Below are positions 44,276 to 54,238 of a DNA stretch of 64,000 bases, piece by piece; position 1 is the first letter of the stretch; every line of letters starts with the position of its first letter. The translations under genes were made by a program, and so were the position numbers. Source of the DNA: Sclerotiophoma versabilis. Taxonomy: Eukaryota > Ascomycota > Dothideomycetes > Pleosporales > Didymellaceae. The notes below the pieces were generated by a model. The model was given only the letters and a program-made list of their open reading frames with translations, was not told the origin of the DNA and did no database searches. The stretch is taken from assembly GCA_012274445.1 (NCBI GenBank), contig JAAROD010000049.1, positions 62,001-126,000 on the forward strand, given 5' to 3'.

Positions 44276-44438
44276 ATGCCGGTACGTTGTCTTCCTGGAA
44301 TGTAGCTCCGTCTGCGTTCAACAAGTCTGACCGTTATAGGTACCTGGTCGTCGCTGCCCCGCCTGCCTGGAGCGTGGAGACACTGTGTGGGTGATTCCCG
44401 GCAAATGCTGCCCGCAATGCGGCACACCTGTCAATTAA
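44276..44438 (+). CDS. 34-residue Cys4 zinc-knuckle micro-protein
   Basis: Two exons, 44276-44281 (M-P) and 44340-44438, separated by a 58-bp intron with GTACGT donor, CTGAC branch and ATAG acceptor. The product begins VPGRRCPACLERGDTVWVIP after M-P, then GKCCPQCGTPVN. Two CPxC knuckles (Cys8/11 and Cys26/29) lie 14 residues apart, the geometry of a minimal zinc ribbon, with an extra Cys25. There is no signal peptide. A TATA box and CT-rich leader lie upstream, and the ATG sits in a strong CCACCATG context. An in-frame ATG at 44207 would give 57 residues. Too short for ordinary gene callers. I recognise the fold type but no characterised family. It could be a free micro-protein, a metal-binding peptide or, less likely, the end of a longer gene. 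Confidence 0.6.
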
Positions 44439-45472
44439 AATGACAGTCCTCGTCCGGTATGTGTACTTCGCGGTGTCGTTCTGACTTCACACTGACTTGT
44501 TGACCAGCTCTCGGACAAGCAACGCGTTTTCTTTATCCTCGGGTTTTGCTTGACTTCGGATCCATCGGCGAATATTGGTAATAATTTGAAGGATCTCTTG
44601 CATTTCAGCCCGGGCGGAGTATTGTTTGCATTTACTAGATCGGCGTTAGATGTGGCAACATCTGTGGCAGCCCATGCTTACGACAAAAGTTGATACTGTA
44701 CGATACTGAAGATAGAACAATGATTCATTTCACGCTCCCGCTCTTGTACTTGCAGATGTATCGTAACACAAAGTTCCAAGTGTCACCGGAAGACGTGAAA
44801 ACGAAGGTCAACATCGCGTGTACCAGGATGAGTAGTGTAGTCCGAGTTGTTACGATGCAAGGTGATAACCAGAGAAGAATACAATAGTGGGCAAATAGAC
44901 ATCCAAGACCACGGGGTGTTCGAGAGCGATGGAAGGCTAGAAGACTGGAGATGACGTTGTTGTTTCCGCTCAGTCGGTGTCGACAGAGGGAAAGAGCGTT
45001 GAAAGAAAATGCAGTGGCGTGAGATAAACCCGTTCTAAAGCGCAGAGTAAGCATAGTGAGTCTCCAATGGCAGTGGAGCATGAGAGCACAATGAAACAAG
45101 CAGACAAGCCGAGCAAAAGTGAGCAACGCATCTGCGTGTTCGTGGGTATCTCAGATTACCCAAAGACCATGTACTTGAATAAACAAGGAAGCAACATGCC
45201 ATTCAACTCCAGTCGTAAAACTGATGCCCCAAGCGCCTTGCATCGCGCCCAATGCTGTAAACGCCTGTCAGGATGTTTTCCAGACCCTTTTTCTAATGCA
45301 AAATGTATCATGACAGTCATGCCGTGTGTCCGTAGGGCACAGGCTATTTGCCTCCATCCTGAAGCTTTCGTTTGGTGGAGAAGAATGTGCCCCACGACCC
45401 TCCTTCCATGCCGACAGCCTTCTGTATGTTGTCTTCCTGCAACGGATGCAATGACGGTTTGGGAGACGCAGC
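44439..45472. other. Intergenic region
   Basis: About 1 kb between the micro-gene and the 3' end of the She3-like gene. No gene, repeat or RNA seen. Confidence 0.5.
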
Positions 45473-46477
45473 CTATCTGTACCCCTGTTGTCGCTGCTGT
45501 TGTTGACGCTGCTCTAGTGGACGCTGGCCTTGTTGGTGATGCTGCTGGGTCATGACCCATTTCATCTTGTCTCTTGTCTCCTCCAACGACTGCACCAACC
45601 GGTCTGCCTCACGCTCTCTCGCTGGCAAAGCTGTCTTGAGCCGCTGTGCTTCCTGGACCAGATGGTCCATCTCTTTCCTGTGTTCTTTCCTGTATTCCTC
45701 CATCAGGTTGGTCAGGGCGCCTTCGGTTCTCGCATTTCGTGACATTTCATGGTGAAGCTGGTCGCTGACGACTGCTTGTCGCTTGATCTTGTCGGCATCT
45801 TCGAGCCGCAGCTTCCGCAGCTCGTTCATGCTTTCGCTTATGTGCTTGATCTTCTTCTCGTAGCCCTCGGTCATGCGTTTGAAGCCGTCTCTCGCCGTCT
45901 CGAGTTGGGTGTCTGCCATGTGCTTCATCTCATAGGCGGTGGCAAGCTGGCGCTGCGTCTCTGATCGTGTGTCGCCCAGCATCTTGAGTGCCTCTTCAGC
46001 CCTCTGCTCTGCTGCCTTCCTTCTCTGCACCTCGGCGTCGAGCATAGCCTTCATCTCTTCCAACTTCCTGTCTTTGCGCTCAATCGCACGTGCATTTGTC
46101 TCGGCAAGCACCTGCAGGTGCTGCAGCTCGGCTCGTGAGTCTTCGGCCTTCGATTTGGCGGCTGAGATGCGCGTGGCTTCGTCTTCGCGCGCGAGCTTCT
46201 CCGCCCGGAGCTCTCTTCGTAGGCGGTCGTTCTCCGAGGTGATCTTGTCGATATACTGGGACGTCTTCGAATTGCTCGGGGTGCTCTGTGGGTTGCTGTG
46301 TGGGTTGGGCCGAGCCCATGGCGAACCCGGGGAGACGGGGGAGACTGGTGCAGCAGCCATGTTGGGGTTCTCGACGGCAAGCGGTCCAGAGAAGTTGCGA
46401 TGTGACGTGTAGGACATGGATGCGGTGCTTGTCGTGCGGTAGGCGTCGTCTTTGTTGGTACCGAAGGTCCCGTTCAT
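45473..46477 (-). CDS. She3-like coiled-coil protein (SWI5-dependent HO expression protein 3 family)
   Basis: A single 334-residue frame. The first 75 residues are Ser/Pro/Asn-rich (SPVSPGSPWARP). A continuous coiled coil then runs from about residue 75 to 310, beginning SQYIDKITSENDRLRRELRA and continuing EQRAEEALKMLGDTRSETQR and KHISESMNELRKLRLEDADK. The tail is Gln/His-rich. In yeast She3 links She2-bound mRNAs to the myosin Myo4. Filamentous fungi carry proteins named after it with this start of the coil, but an mRNA-transport role is not established for all of them. The call rests on the SQYIDKITSENDRL-type segment and overall layout; a generic coiled-coil protein is the alternative. The start is the first ATG, with no intron needed. 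Confidence 0.65.
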   Translation of the reverse strand: MNGTFGTNKDDAYRTTSTASMSYTSHRNFSGPLAVENPNMAAAPVSPVSPGSPWARPNPHSNPQSTPSNSKTSQYIDKITSENDRLRRELRAEKLAREDEATRISAAKSKAEDSRAELQHLQVLAETNARAIERKDRKLEEMKAMLDAEVQRRKAAEQRAEEALKMLGDTRSETQRQLATAYEMKHMADTQLETARDGFKRMTEGYEKKIKHISESMNELRKLRLEDADKIKRQAVVSDQLHHEMSRNARTEGALTNLMEEYRKEHRKEMDHLVQEAQRLKTALPAREREADRLVQSLEETRDKMKWVMTQQHHQQGQRPLEQRQQQQRQQGYR

Positions 46478-48302
46478 GTCACGCCGACTCGTGTACTGAG
46501 CGACGATTTGGAAACTAAGCTCAGGAATTCGCGGTGCTGATTTCCAGGCACAAATGTCAGCATCGAAGCTCGTTCACCATAGGGCGGCTGCGAAGAATGG
46601 AGGGCGCAGAAATAGGCAAGTGTGGTGTGTACGAGAGCTGTTTATGCACAGCTAAGATGACGGGTGATGCAGAGGAAAGCCGCTTACCGATCTGGCTTAG
46701 TCCCGGCGCTCCACCAGGGGTGCGTGTTCGTTTGACAGCGGGCAAGCTGAACAGCCGCCGCTTAGCCTGACGATCGTTCTCCGCCGACATCTGTAGTTGT
46801 GTAAATGTCCGCATCTTGACAGACATCGTGGACAAAGAAGAGTCGCGGCCAGAGGACTCGCGCCTCAACGAAACCCGACGAGGGACACAAAGCAATGCGT
46901 TGCTGAGACAGCAGCTCCCCGGGAACATCCCTCTCCGACGAAAAGCAAGACTCATTAAACATTGTTACCACGACCGACATACCTTGCTTGCCACCGAAGC
47001 GTTGGCACGACTTGTTTGCTAGCTTCTCTGTTGCATCATGTCGCTGTTTTCATCGCTGCTGCTGTGCTGCCTTTCGTTACGCATGATGTTCGTGGTCAAT
47101 TGGCGAGCAAGACCACGTCGAGCAGCTGGAAACGACCATCCACCGTGAGTACCGTCTAGAAGCTGCTCAGATGCTCTTCTTCACCTTCACGCAGTCGACA
47201 TCCATCTTCAGTTGATGCTCGGGGGTGGTTGAGGTCCAACCAATCAGCGCCGAGCAGCTGTTTCGCTCCTGCAAGAAGCGGGGCGCAACCCCAGCAACGA
47301 GCCCTCGAGCAGCCAGTGACGTGTGCGCTGGCAATCCTTAGAGTTCGACTGTCTCCAGACAGTCTCGCAAGTCCTCACAGAACGACTGCATTCACCGTTT
47401 CGCTATGAGAGCGGCATCGAAGAGCCACGGCGCCTATGCAAGCCGTGAAACAGCGATCAGTTTCGAGTTTCGAAGCGCTGTGAACGGCTTCGGGGTTCGT
47501 CGCTGGAGGCAGGTGAAACGAGGATTTGAACATCATGCGCGCATGGATGAGAGAGGATGCTCGCTAGAAGGTTTTTTTTTTTGCAAGCGACAATGCCCTA
47601 GGTTGTAACTAAAGGGCTGCTTGGAATTCTCCGAACATGTTGGGACTCTGATGTGACGACATCATTCGGTGGCTGCAGATTGATGACACCTCCGTGTCCA
47701 TCTCCAGCATGTCTGTCTGTGAGATTAAGGGTCACTGTCTCGCAACTCACCAGACCACATATGTACATTGCTGACCACCATCTCGGTTAGCTCACACTGA
47801 GGAGAGTGTTGTGGTGACCGTTTACGAAGGGCGACTTACTACAGTACGTCAAGCACCCGAGTCTGCCTGCCAGCACCGCTTCCATCCACGTGAAATGCAA
47901 GTATGAGCAAAAACGAATTAGCGAGCCGCAATGAAGGTCTCGTTGCATCCGGTTCACACCACCATAGCATGAACATCGGTGGAGCTGTTCCTGGACGACT
48001 GTGGTGTTGCACAAGTATAAAGCAGCCTGACCATGTCGATCTCCATGGTCACCATAAGCTCCAAGCAACCTACCAATCGCAACACCACATACCTGGCTGC
48101 CTGAACAGACCTCGCAAGCCTTCTACGCCGAGGGGTCCATTGTCGGTCCGCTCTACTCAAGCTCGTGAATATTGCTGCTTGGCCCTGGTTTCCAGATCTA
48201 TATCTACACTCCAGCTTCATCCATCTACAAGGCACCCATTATCTCTCAGAATACACAACCCAAAGTCGACTGTGACCGCACTATTTCCTAGCAAAGAACG
48301 GT
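46478..48302. other. Intergenic region
   Basis: 1.8 kb with a T12-class run near 47567 and a TATAAAG at 48016-48022 that may serve the hypothetical gene at 48303. Open frames elsewhere look like chance. Confidence 0.5.
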
Positions 48303-48653
48303 ATGCCCGGCGAATACATCGTCTCGCACCCTTTCATCGCACGTGCACCTCCTTCCCGACCTCATCCCCTTCCCCACGACAAAGACGAGACAATGCAACG
48401 TCGAGACTCTATCGATTCTCTGGACTCGATCGCCAGAGAGAAGGACGAGGCACAGATTGCCCAGTCGCCTCGATCGGGCCTGCGCTCTGCGTTTGAGAAA
48501 GTTGCGAGTCGACTTCTTGGACCTGGTAAAGAGAAGAAAGCGGACGTGGTAGGTAGCAGAGCAGTTGAAGAGGGTAAATGTAGCGGACAGCCATCCGAAG
48601 TGTATGTTCTTGGAAACCAGGTCGTGTATTTCCCAGGTAGTAACCGTCGTTGA
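48303..48653 (+). CDS. Hypothetical small protein
   Basis: A 116-residue frame. N-terminal part is Pro/His-rich (HPFIARAPPSRPHPLPHDKD). A charged, helix-prone middle follows (RRDSIDSLDSIAREKDEAQI, then SGLRSAFEKVASRLLGPGKE), then EVYVLGNQVVYFPG near the end. An internal ATG at 48393 (M-Q-R-R-D) is an alternative start. A TATAAAG lies about 280 bp upstream. I recognise no family. The composition and the amphipathic segment argue for a real gene, but there is no independent support such as a conserved splice site. Confidence 0.42.
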   Translation: MPGEYIVSHPFIARAPPSRPHPLPHDKDETMQRRDSIDSLDSIAREKDEAQIAQSPRSGLRSAFEKVASRLLGPGKEKKADVVGSRAVEEGKCSGQPSEVYVLGNQVVYFPGSNRR

Positions 48654-48928
48654 CAGAAATGTGGGGGGGAAGAGGATTGGCGTGGATAGGAGCCATCAGG
48701 CATTGAAGCTAAAGCTTACAGATGCTGAGAGACAGAGAATTGATAGGGCAAAATACACTTGCTTGATGCCGAGCGGTATATGGCTTGATGCTGGCGAGAC
48801 GAGCGACGCTCGACTGATGAGAAGAACAAGCTAGGGACGTAAGAGACACTACAAAGTCGTTCCAAGAACAAATGAAACGGATATCATTCCTCAGTATATA
48901 CACAGGCCATGCCTTTCTTCTCCTGCAC

Positions 48929-49705
48929 TTATGCTGTGTACGGCGACTTCCTCAGGTGGTTCTTGCTGAAGGGCTGCTCGCTCTTGATCTCGTCGTTGGC
49001 AAGCGCCTCGTGCTTGCGCTCATTGTCTTCGTACGCAATCTTCTTGTACTTCTCAATCACCGAGGTCATGGGGACTTGGCTGCCGGCGGGGACGTTGTAG
49101 GGGGAGCCATTGTTCATGATCCTGTCTGTGGTCAGCTGTGCGCTTGTCCTTTTGCCCCTCAAAATCAACCCATCCTGCTAGTAATCTTGGATTCGGCCGC
49201 TTGCTGAGAAAGTAGACATTTTTCAGGTTGGCACTTACTCAGGGAACCTCATGTCGACATATTCCTGGGGCTTGGCGTTCATAAACAGAACGCGGTCCTC
49301 GCCAGCCTGCTCAATCATGCGCGTGTGAAGATCGTTCCTCTTTGTGCGCTTCTCCTCTGCCTCAGCGTACTTGTCCATCAGGCGGGTAAGGAAGGGTCGG
49401 TCGCTGTCGGAGTTCTTCGAAACGAGGTAGAGGCCCATACCAGCGGGGATCCAGATGGTCGCCCAAAAGAATGCACGCTAGCCAATTGAGTCAGCACTGC
49501 TGTTGTGAATGTATACGGGATTGCGCGGTGCCTCGGAGCGTCATTTTGGAGGGAAGTGGTTGGGTTGACATACGCCCATAGGCTCTTTAACGGGGGCAGC
49601 ATGGCCGTGGGCGTGCTCTTCGTGAGCGTAGCGGCGCGTCTGGCGCGAGAAGGTGGTTCGGCCCGTCCGGGCAGCAGTTGCTGCTGTCCTGCGAAGCGAC
49701 TGCAT
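48929..49705 (-). CDS. Mitochondrial complex I accessory subunit (17.8 kDa type)
   Basis: Accessory subunit of NADH:ubiquinone oxidoreductase in the inner mitochondrial membrane, by similarity to the Neurospora 17.8-kDa subunit. Three exons, 49705-49574, 49477-49239, 49121-48929, give 187 residues. Splice sites are GTATGT/TAG and GTAAGT/CAG with GCTGAC branch sites. The N-terminus MQSLRRTAATAARTGRTTFS-RQTRRYAHEE is a classic Arg/Ser/Thr-rich, acid-free presequence. It is followed by one hydrophobic segment (RAFFWATIWIPAGMGLYLVS) and a charged C-terminal domain with PFLTRLMDKYAEAEEKRTKR and NNGSPYNVPAGSQVPMTSVI. One transmembrane helix near the N-terminus with a soluble tail fits such subunits. 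The exact subunit name is from memory of the family and is less sure than the mitochondrial assignment. Confidence 0.72.
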
Positions 49706-49911
49706 TGTGTGTGGGGTTGCTGTCGGTGGTCGTGACGGAGCTTGCGATGATGAGCTTCGAGGGTGGAACTTGCCGGGCGGACGCTATGACCGAATGTGGA
49801 CTAGTCACCGTCTGCACCACCTTCCTCATCACCCGTGGCTGCCTTAATACTCATCCTTCACGTGTGTATATAGGTCAGACTCCGTCTTCAGTATGTTTTC
49901 ACATTCAAACC

Positions 49912-51572
49912 ATGACTAGTCTCGAGGACTTGGACGACGATGTGTTATATCTGATCCTTGACTATGTAAGCACTTCTCTGGTGGTCCTGATTGGTTACTG
50001 AAAGCAAACAGTTGTACTTGGAGCGATTTGCTGTTCTTCAAAGCTTACGACTCACCTCATCGCGTTTAAAAGTCTTTTCCGACGCCGTGGCTAACAGGTT
50101 CCTATCACTTATCGACGATGAGGTCCACGAACAGATTACCTACCGCCTCACCGAACGACTGACTGATCCAACTGACAAGATATGCCATCACGTACGCTAT
50201 CTTCGTATTGTCAACTTCAAAGGCGACGCAGAAAGTTATTGCTTGAATACAGCCTTGATTGCACAATGTCTCAGTCATGTTCAGAGGCTCGACTCTTTTA
50301 CCTGGAGTTGCGATGTATTAATACCAGTGAAGGTTCTGGACGTTTTGCAGCAATACTTTCCCAAAGCACAGCTCTGCGCCAGTGTCAGATCAGTTGACCA
50401 AAGACTTCTCACCATCCCTCGACTACATAGACTGGAGATCTCAGTACCGTGTGCAGATTCTCTCGGCGACTTCAGCATCTCCCTGTTTCGCTGCCTCAAG
50501 AACGCGCTGCTTAATCTTCCCAATCTTCGTCATCTTCGCCTTAACACTCATTATGACACTAATGTTGATTGCATGGAAGGTGCCGCGCTGGACCGCCTGC
50601 AAATACCACTAGAGCCTGGTGACAAGATACCGACCTTGGTGTCACTCGAACTGCTCAGCAAGAGCTACGCTTTAGATATCGACCATTGTAAACGTTTGCT
50701 TGATAGCACGGACCGCAACAAGCTACAGCATCTCACGCTTGGCTCTCCAAACCCCTCCAATCTTTTCGAAGTTTTCCACGGGAACACGCCTCATTTGACG
50801 CATCTGGACTTCTCATATGCATCAAACGAAGATGACCCAAGGCACCTCCGCCTTGAAGCATGTTCGAGCTTTGTAGCTAAACTTACATCACTCAGAAAGC
50901 TCGTGCTTCGTTGCGACGACCTGGATCTGCGCGCCGACTTCTTTAGGATGCTAAAGGATGTACATGGGCCCAGGCTCCTTCATCTGAGTCTACAAGCAAG
51001 GCAAGTGAATATCGAGGGTCCCAATTACCGTGGCAACATTCGCAAGTTTCTGTTCAAGTTCACCAACTTGCGATCACTGGACATGACTTTTCCCGACATT
51101 CGAAGTTATCATCGGTGTTCTGATTGCGAAGGCTATCAGTGGGGCGTAAGCAATCCTTTTATATGACCGCACAGAATGTTAACAGTTCCTCTGACTCAGA
51201 TAGGAACCAAATCACTTCTCCTTTGTTCCACCTCTCCGATCCCTACGGAACGTGAACCTATCGATTCGAACACCATCCAGTGAGCAAACGCTGTTCACGT
51301 ACATCAACAAGCACGCCCACTGCGCAGTATGCCATCTATGGACTACTTTCGTGGGCCAACCAGATTCGCAGCTCGAATCGCTCAGTATACGCTTCTGGCG
51401 ATGGGAGACTGCCCGTCGGACATACCTCAAAGAATTGTTTTACGACACTACACGTTTACATGGGCGACTTGTTGTCAAAGTTCGCCATCACCGTGACATC
51501 CCTGTCACAACGTACAAAGAGATCGGGGAAGAACGATGGGACCGAAGGGTCCTAGTACCTTTGAGGAGTTGA
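49912..51572 (+). CDS. F-box / leucine-rich-repeat-like fungal protein
   Basis: Three exons, 49912-49965, 50012-51145 and 51204-51572, give 518 residues; the last junction uses GTAAGC and GATAG|G. It starts MTSLEDLDDDVLYLILDYLY, an F-box-type helix, then RFAVLQSLRLTSSRLKVFSD, as in fungal SCF substrate adaptors. The body has irregular Leu-rich repeats (LPNLRHLRLNTHYD, LQHLTLGSPNPSNLF, LTSLRKLVLRCDDLDLRADF, FTNLRSLDMTFPD), and the final exon resumes with FVPPLRSLRNVNLSIRTPSS, another repeat unit. It probably presents unknown substrates for ubiquitination; the target is unknown. The first exon codes only the F-box start and was found by splicing. Head-to-head with the complex I gene, 206 bp apart. 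Confidence 0.75.
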
Positions 51573-52493
51573 GAATGAGGGGATCTGCACAAACAACATC
51601 TTCATAAGACACCACCACATCACGCCAAAGAATGCACCACGATGCTACCCCTCCAACATCTTCCTCGTCAAGTCCAATCAAACTTAGGCTCCAAGACTGC
51701 GCAGTGCTCTCAGAACATCCAGGCAATGCAGAGCCAGCCCTTAGGTGTGCTGTCCAGCTGTTAATATCTAACTGACAACTCAAGCTAATATCTCGTCACC
51801 CAAGACGTCTACCTTGACTACCTTGTGACAGGTGATGCACACTCAGGTTCCAGGTCGTCTGTGACTGTGCATCTGGGCTGGGCAATTGATCAGCGTGGCT
51901 CATCATCTGGTCAACACAGAAGTCATTCGTACCTGAAGAGACGTGGCAGCAAGAAGCGTTAGTGATATTCATTACTTTTACCTGGGTTATTACGAAAATT
52001 CTTAAAACAGATTACCTGGTAGGATACCTACTCACCCACCGACTCTTTTGTCGATTCATGACTACTTTGTCTCGTCAAGTCAGCGTCAGCGATCTTGAAC
52101 CCCAAGTTTGTCTTCCAGTTAGAAAACGAGCGGGATTACGAGGACAGTTCCGCATTCTCCTCAAGGAGCATTCTCGACTCCTTTACCAGGCGCAAGAATG
52201 CCAAGGATCCGGGCAAGTGGCTGGGTCACCACCTTTACATTGACTTCGATGGCAATAGATTGTCGATTCTTCCATAGCCCTCGAATACTGGCACCACTGT
52301 GAAAACGGTTCAAACACAATTGTCCTCCAGACACTTGCTCACCCATTCTTGAGCGATCTTGGCTTCCTTAGCACGCGAAGATTTGGCTTAAAACATGGCG
52401 TATATATTGCGATCACATGATAATCTTACGATACGCTCCTCCATGCGTACACGATTCTTACTTCCCTCCTGATTCCTGTGTCCTAATCTCCTC
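51573..52493. other. Intergenic region with a short orphan frame
   Basis: About 900 bp between the F-box/LRR gene and the 3' end of the 2OG oxygenase. It contains the fragment described at 52095-52277 and nothing else recognisable. Confidence 0.5.
52095..52277 (+). pseudogene. Orphan coding fragment (uncertain)
   Basis: A 60-codon frame ending at a stop that reads like a C-terminal domain end (PKFVFQLENERDYEDSSAFS, later DPGKWLGHHLYIDFDGNRLS). No start codon or upstream exon in frame was found. Could be the remnant 3' exon of a lost gene. Confidence 0.25.
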
Positions 52494-53765
52494 TTAGGCC
52501 GCTGCGCTGAGTTGTGGCGTGACAGTCATACTTGAAGTATCTACTCTCGACTTGGCCTCTTCTTCTTTGCGAAGTTTGTCTTGCAAGCTCTTGAAGTTAC
52601 GGGTCATTGCGTTCCTTGTGAACTCTTCACCGGTAATCAGGGGATACTTTTTCAATGGACCTTGGATCTGGGCATCTCGACATGGCTGATTGAAGAAGGC
52701 TATACTATAGCGCTCGCCATAGTAGTCGCCAGGCTCACAAGGTGCTTTCACACGATGGAATGTTGACTTGAAGCGATCATCTGACCACGACATGAGCAGA
52801 TCACCAACGTTACAGACTGCTGGGGGGTCAGTGAAGAAATATGTCGTGCGATTTACTGAACTTACCGATTGCGTTCTTCTCAGCATCCGGCTCTACCTTC
52901 GTCCAGGCATCTCCGTACCCAAACGACGTGGATACCTCCCGGCCTGGACAAATCTCCAAGCCAGATTGCCCAGCCTTTTGGAAGAGCAGAGTCAATAAGT
53001 CCCAATCTGCATGTGCACCGGCTCGGTGATAAACTTCGCCGGTTGGGTTCGGCACCTCTGGTGTCTCAAAGTAGTGCAGCAGCCGGCACACTGTTTGAGA
53101 TTCAGGACGACTGATATCGTGTGCTTTGACAAAGTAGTCATCCCCGAAACCTAGACCACGTGCAAAGCATATCATAAGCTTCTCACTAACAGTTTGTGCT
53201 TGCTGCATGAAGGTGAGAGCTTCCTGTCGAAAGCCAGGCAGAGTCTCATCCGCGAGCCATCGGCCTTGGTACTGATCAGCGGTTTTCTTTGAAGCTGCTG
53301 CACTTGGGTACTTACCATTCATACCCTCTCCGAACTGCATCTGGTAAGATTCCTTGCGATCAGCCACACCAGTCGAAGGCCGCACTTGCGAGTTCTTCTC
53401 CCATCCAGCATTGTGCTGCGGAGAGAAAGGAACCTGTGCTTTTACATCGTCGTTCTGGCTGAAGAATCGAGCGGACTGATCAAAGATCCGATCGACGGAC
53501 TCGCGTGAGATGCCATGATCAACAATGCAGAAGAAGCCAACGTTCTCTGCTGCGTTGACTAGCTCTTTCGTGATTGCATCAATGCGATTGTCAAAGTCCC
53601 TCAGCGAGATTGTCGGTACTGGACGGTCGACATATTTGGTAGGTGCCATTGCAAGAGCTCTCAAGTCGGATCCGATGGATTCGGTACTGGGGTAAGAAAA
53701 TTTGAGTCCGAGAGTTGGAGCTCTTCATGTTGTGTCAACACTTACCTGTTCTTATGTTCAGCCAT
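52494..53765 (-). CDS. 2-oxoglutarate / Fe(II) oxygenase (isopenicillin-N-synthase-like)
   Basis: Non-haem iron dioxygenase. Exons 53765-53746, 53686-52866 and 52819-52494 give 388 residues. Exon 1 (MAEHKN) was added because a perfect GTAAGT donor and CAG acceptor keep frame into TESIGSDLRALAMAPTKYVD; starting at 53649 would give 369. The DIOX_N part has PVPTISLRDFDNRIDA and AAENVGFFCIVDHGI. The catalytic core has VCRLLHYFETPEVP, iron ligands in AGAHADWDLLTLLFQ (His-x-Asp) and STFHRVKAP (distal His), and RYSIAFFNQP, whose Arg-x-Ser binds 2-oxoglutarate. The family includes thymine-7-hydroxylase and many secondary-metabolism enzymes. Next to a nucleobase permease and amidohydrolase, a nucleobase substrate is attractive but unproven. 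The last acceptor is a tandem CAGCAG, so one Ala may be optional. Confidence 0.85.
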
Positions 53766-54238
53766 GTTTAGGTGTCAAGGTGTCAAGAACTGGTGAAGAC
53801 CGCCCAACTCCCACACATCGCCAACGCTGACCCCGGCCGAGCGTATCAATGAGCGCCGAGCAGAACTCCGCCTTACACCGAGATGCATATCGAATCAGAA
53901 GGCAAGTGTGGTGGTTACAGTTGCGCCCGATGGAGATGGTGGGGAAGGCGCGCTAGTGCGCGATAACATTGACAGGGTGCGGCCGAGGCTCCCGCTTTCC
54001 ACCGCTATCTCGGCCGTATCTCCTCCTCCCTCTGCCATCAACGGCCTTCAATACACGCTGTTCATCATACCCTCATTTTGATGTATGGGTCAGTCTAGGT
54101 TTACTCGGCGGAAGAGAGCCCACGAATCGATGTTTGTCACGTGAAGGTCGGTCGCTGCCAGGCACACCCGTGGACACGCAAAGACTGTGTTGCGTTGCAA
54201 GCTCTGCAACTACTTAACATTGATCATTTCTTGCTTCA
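53766..54238. promoter_or_regulatory. Divergent promoter, 2OG oxygenase / Zn2Cys6 gene
   Basis: 473 bp head-to-head region. Contains CGATAA near 53960 and CTATCT near 54005 (GATA-factor-type), not enriched over chance. TF and enzyme may share control. Confidence 0.4.

Noticed and set aside
51204..51572. Separate small gene downstream of the F-box/LRR gene
   Set aside because: A GTAAGC...TAG intron joins it in frame to the preceding exon and continues the Leu-rich repeat pattern.
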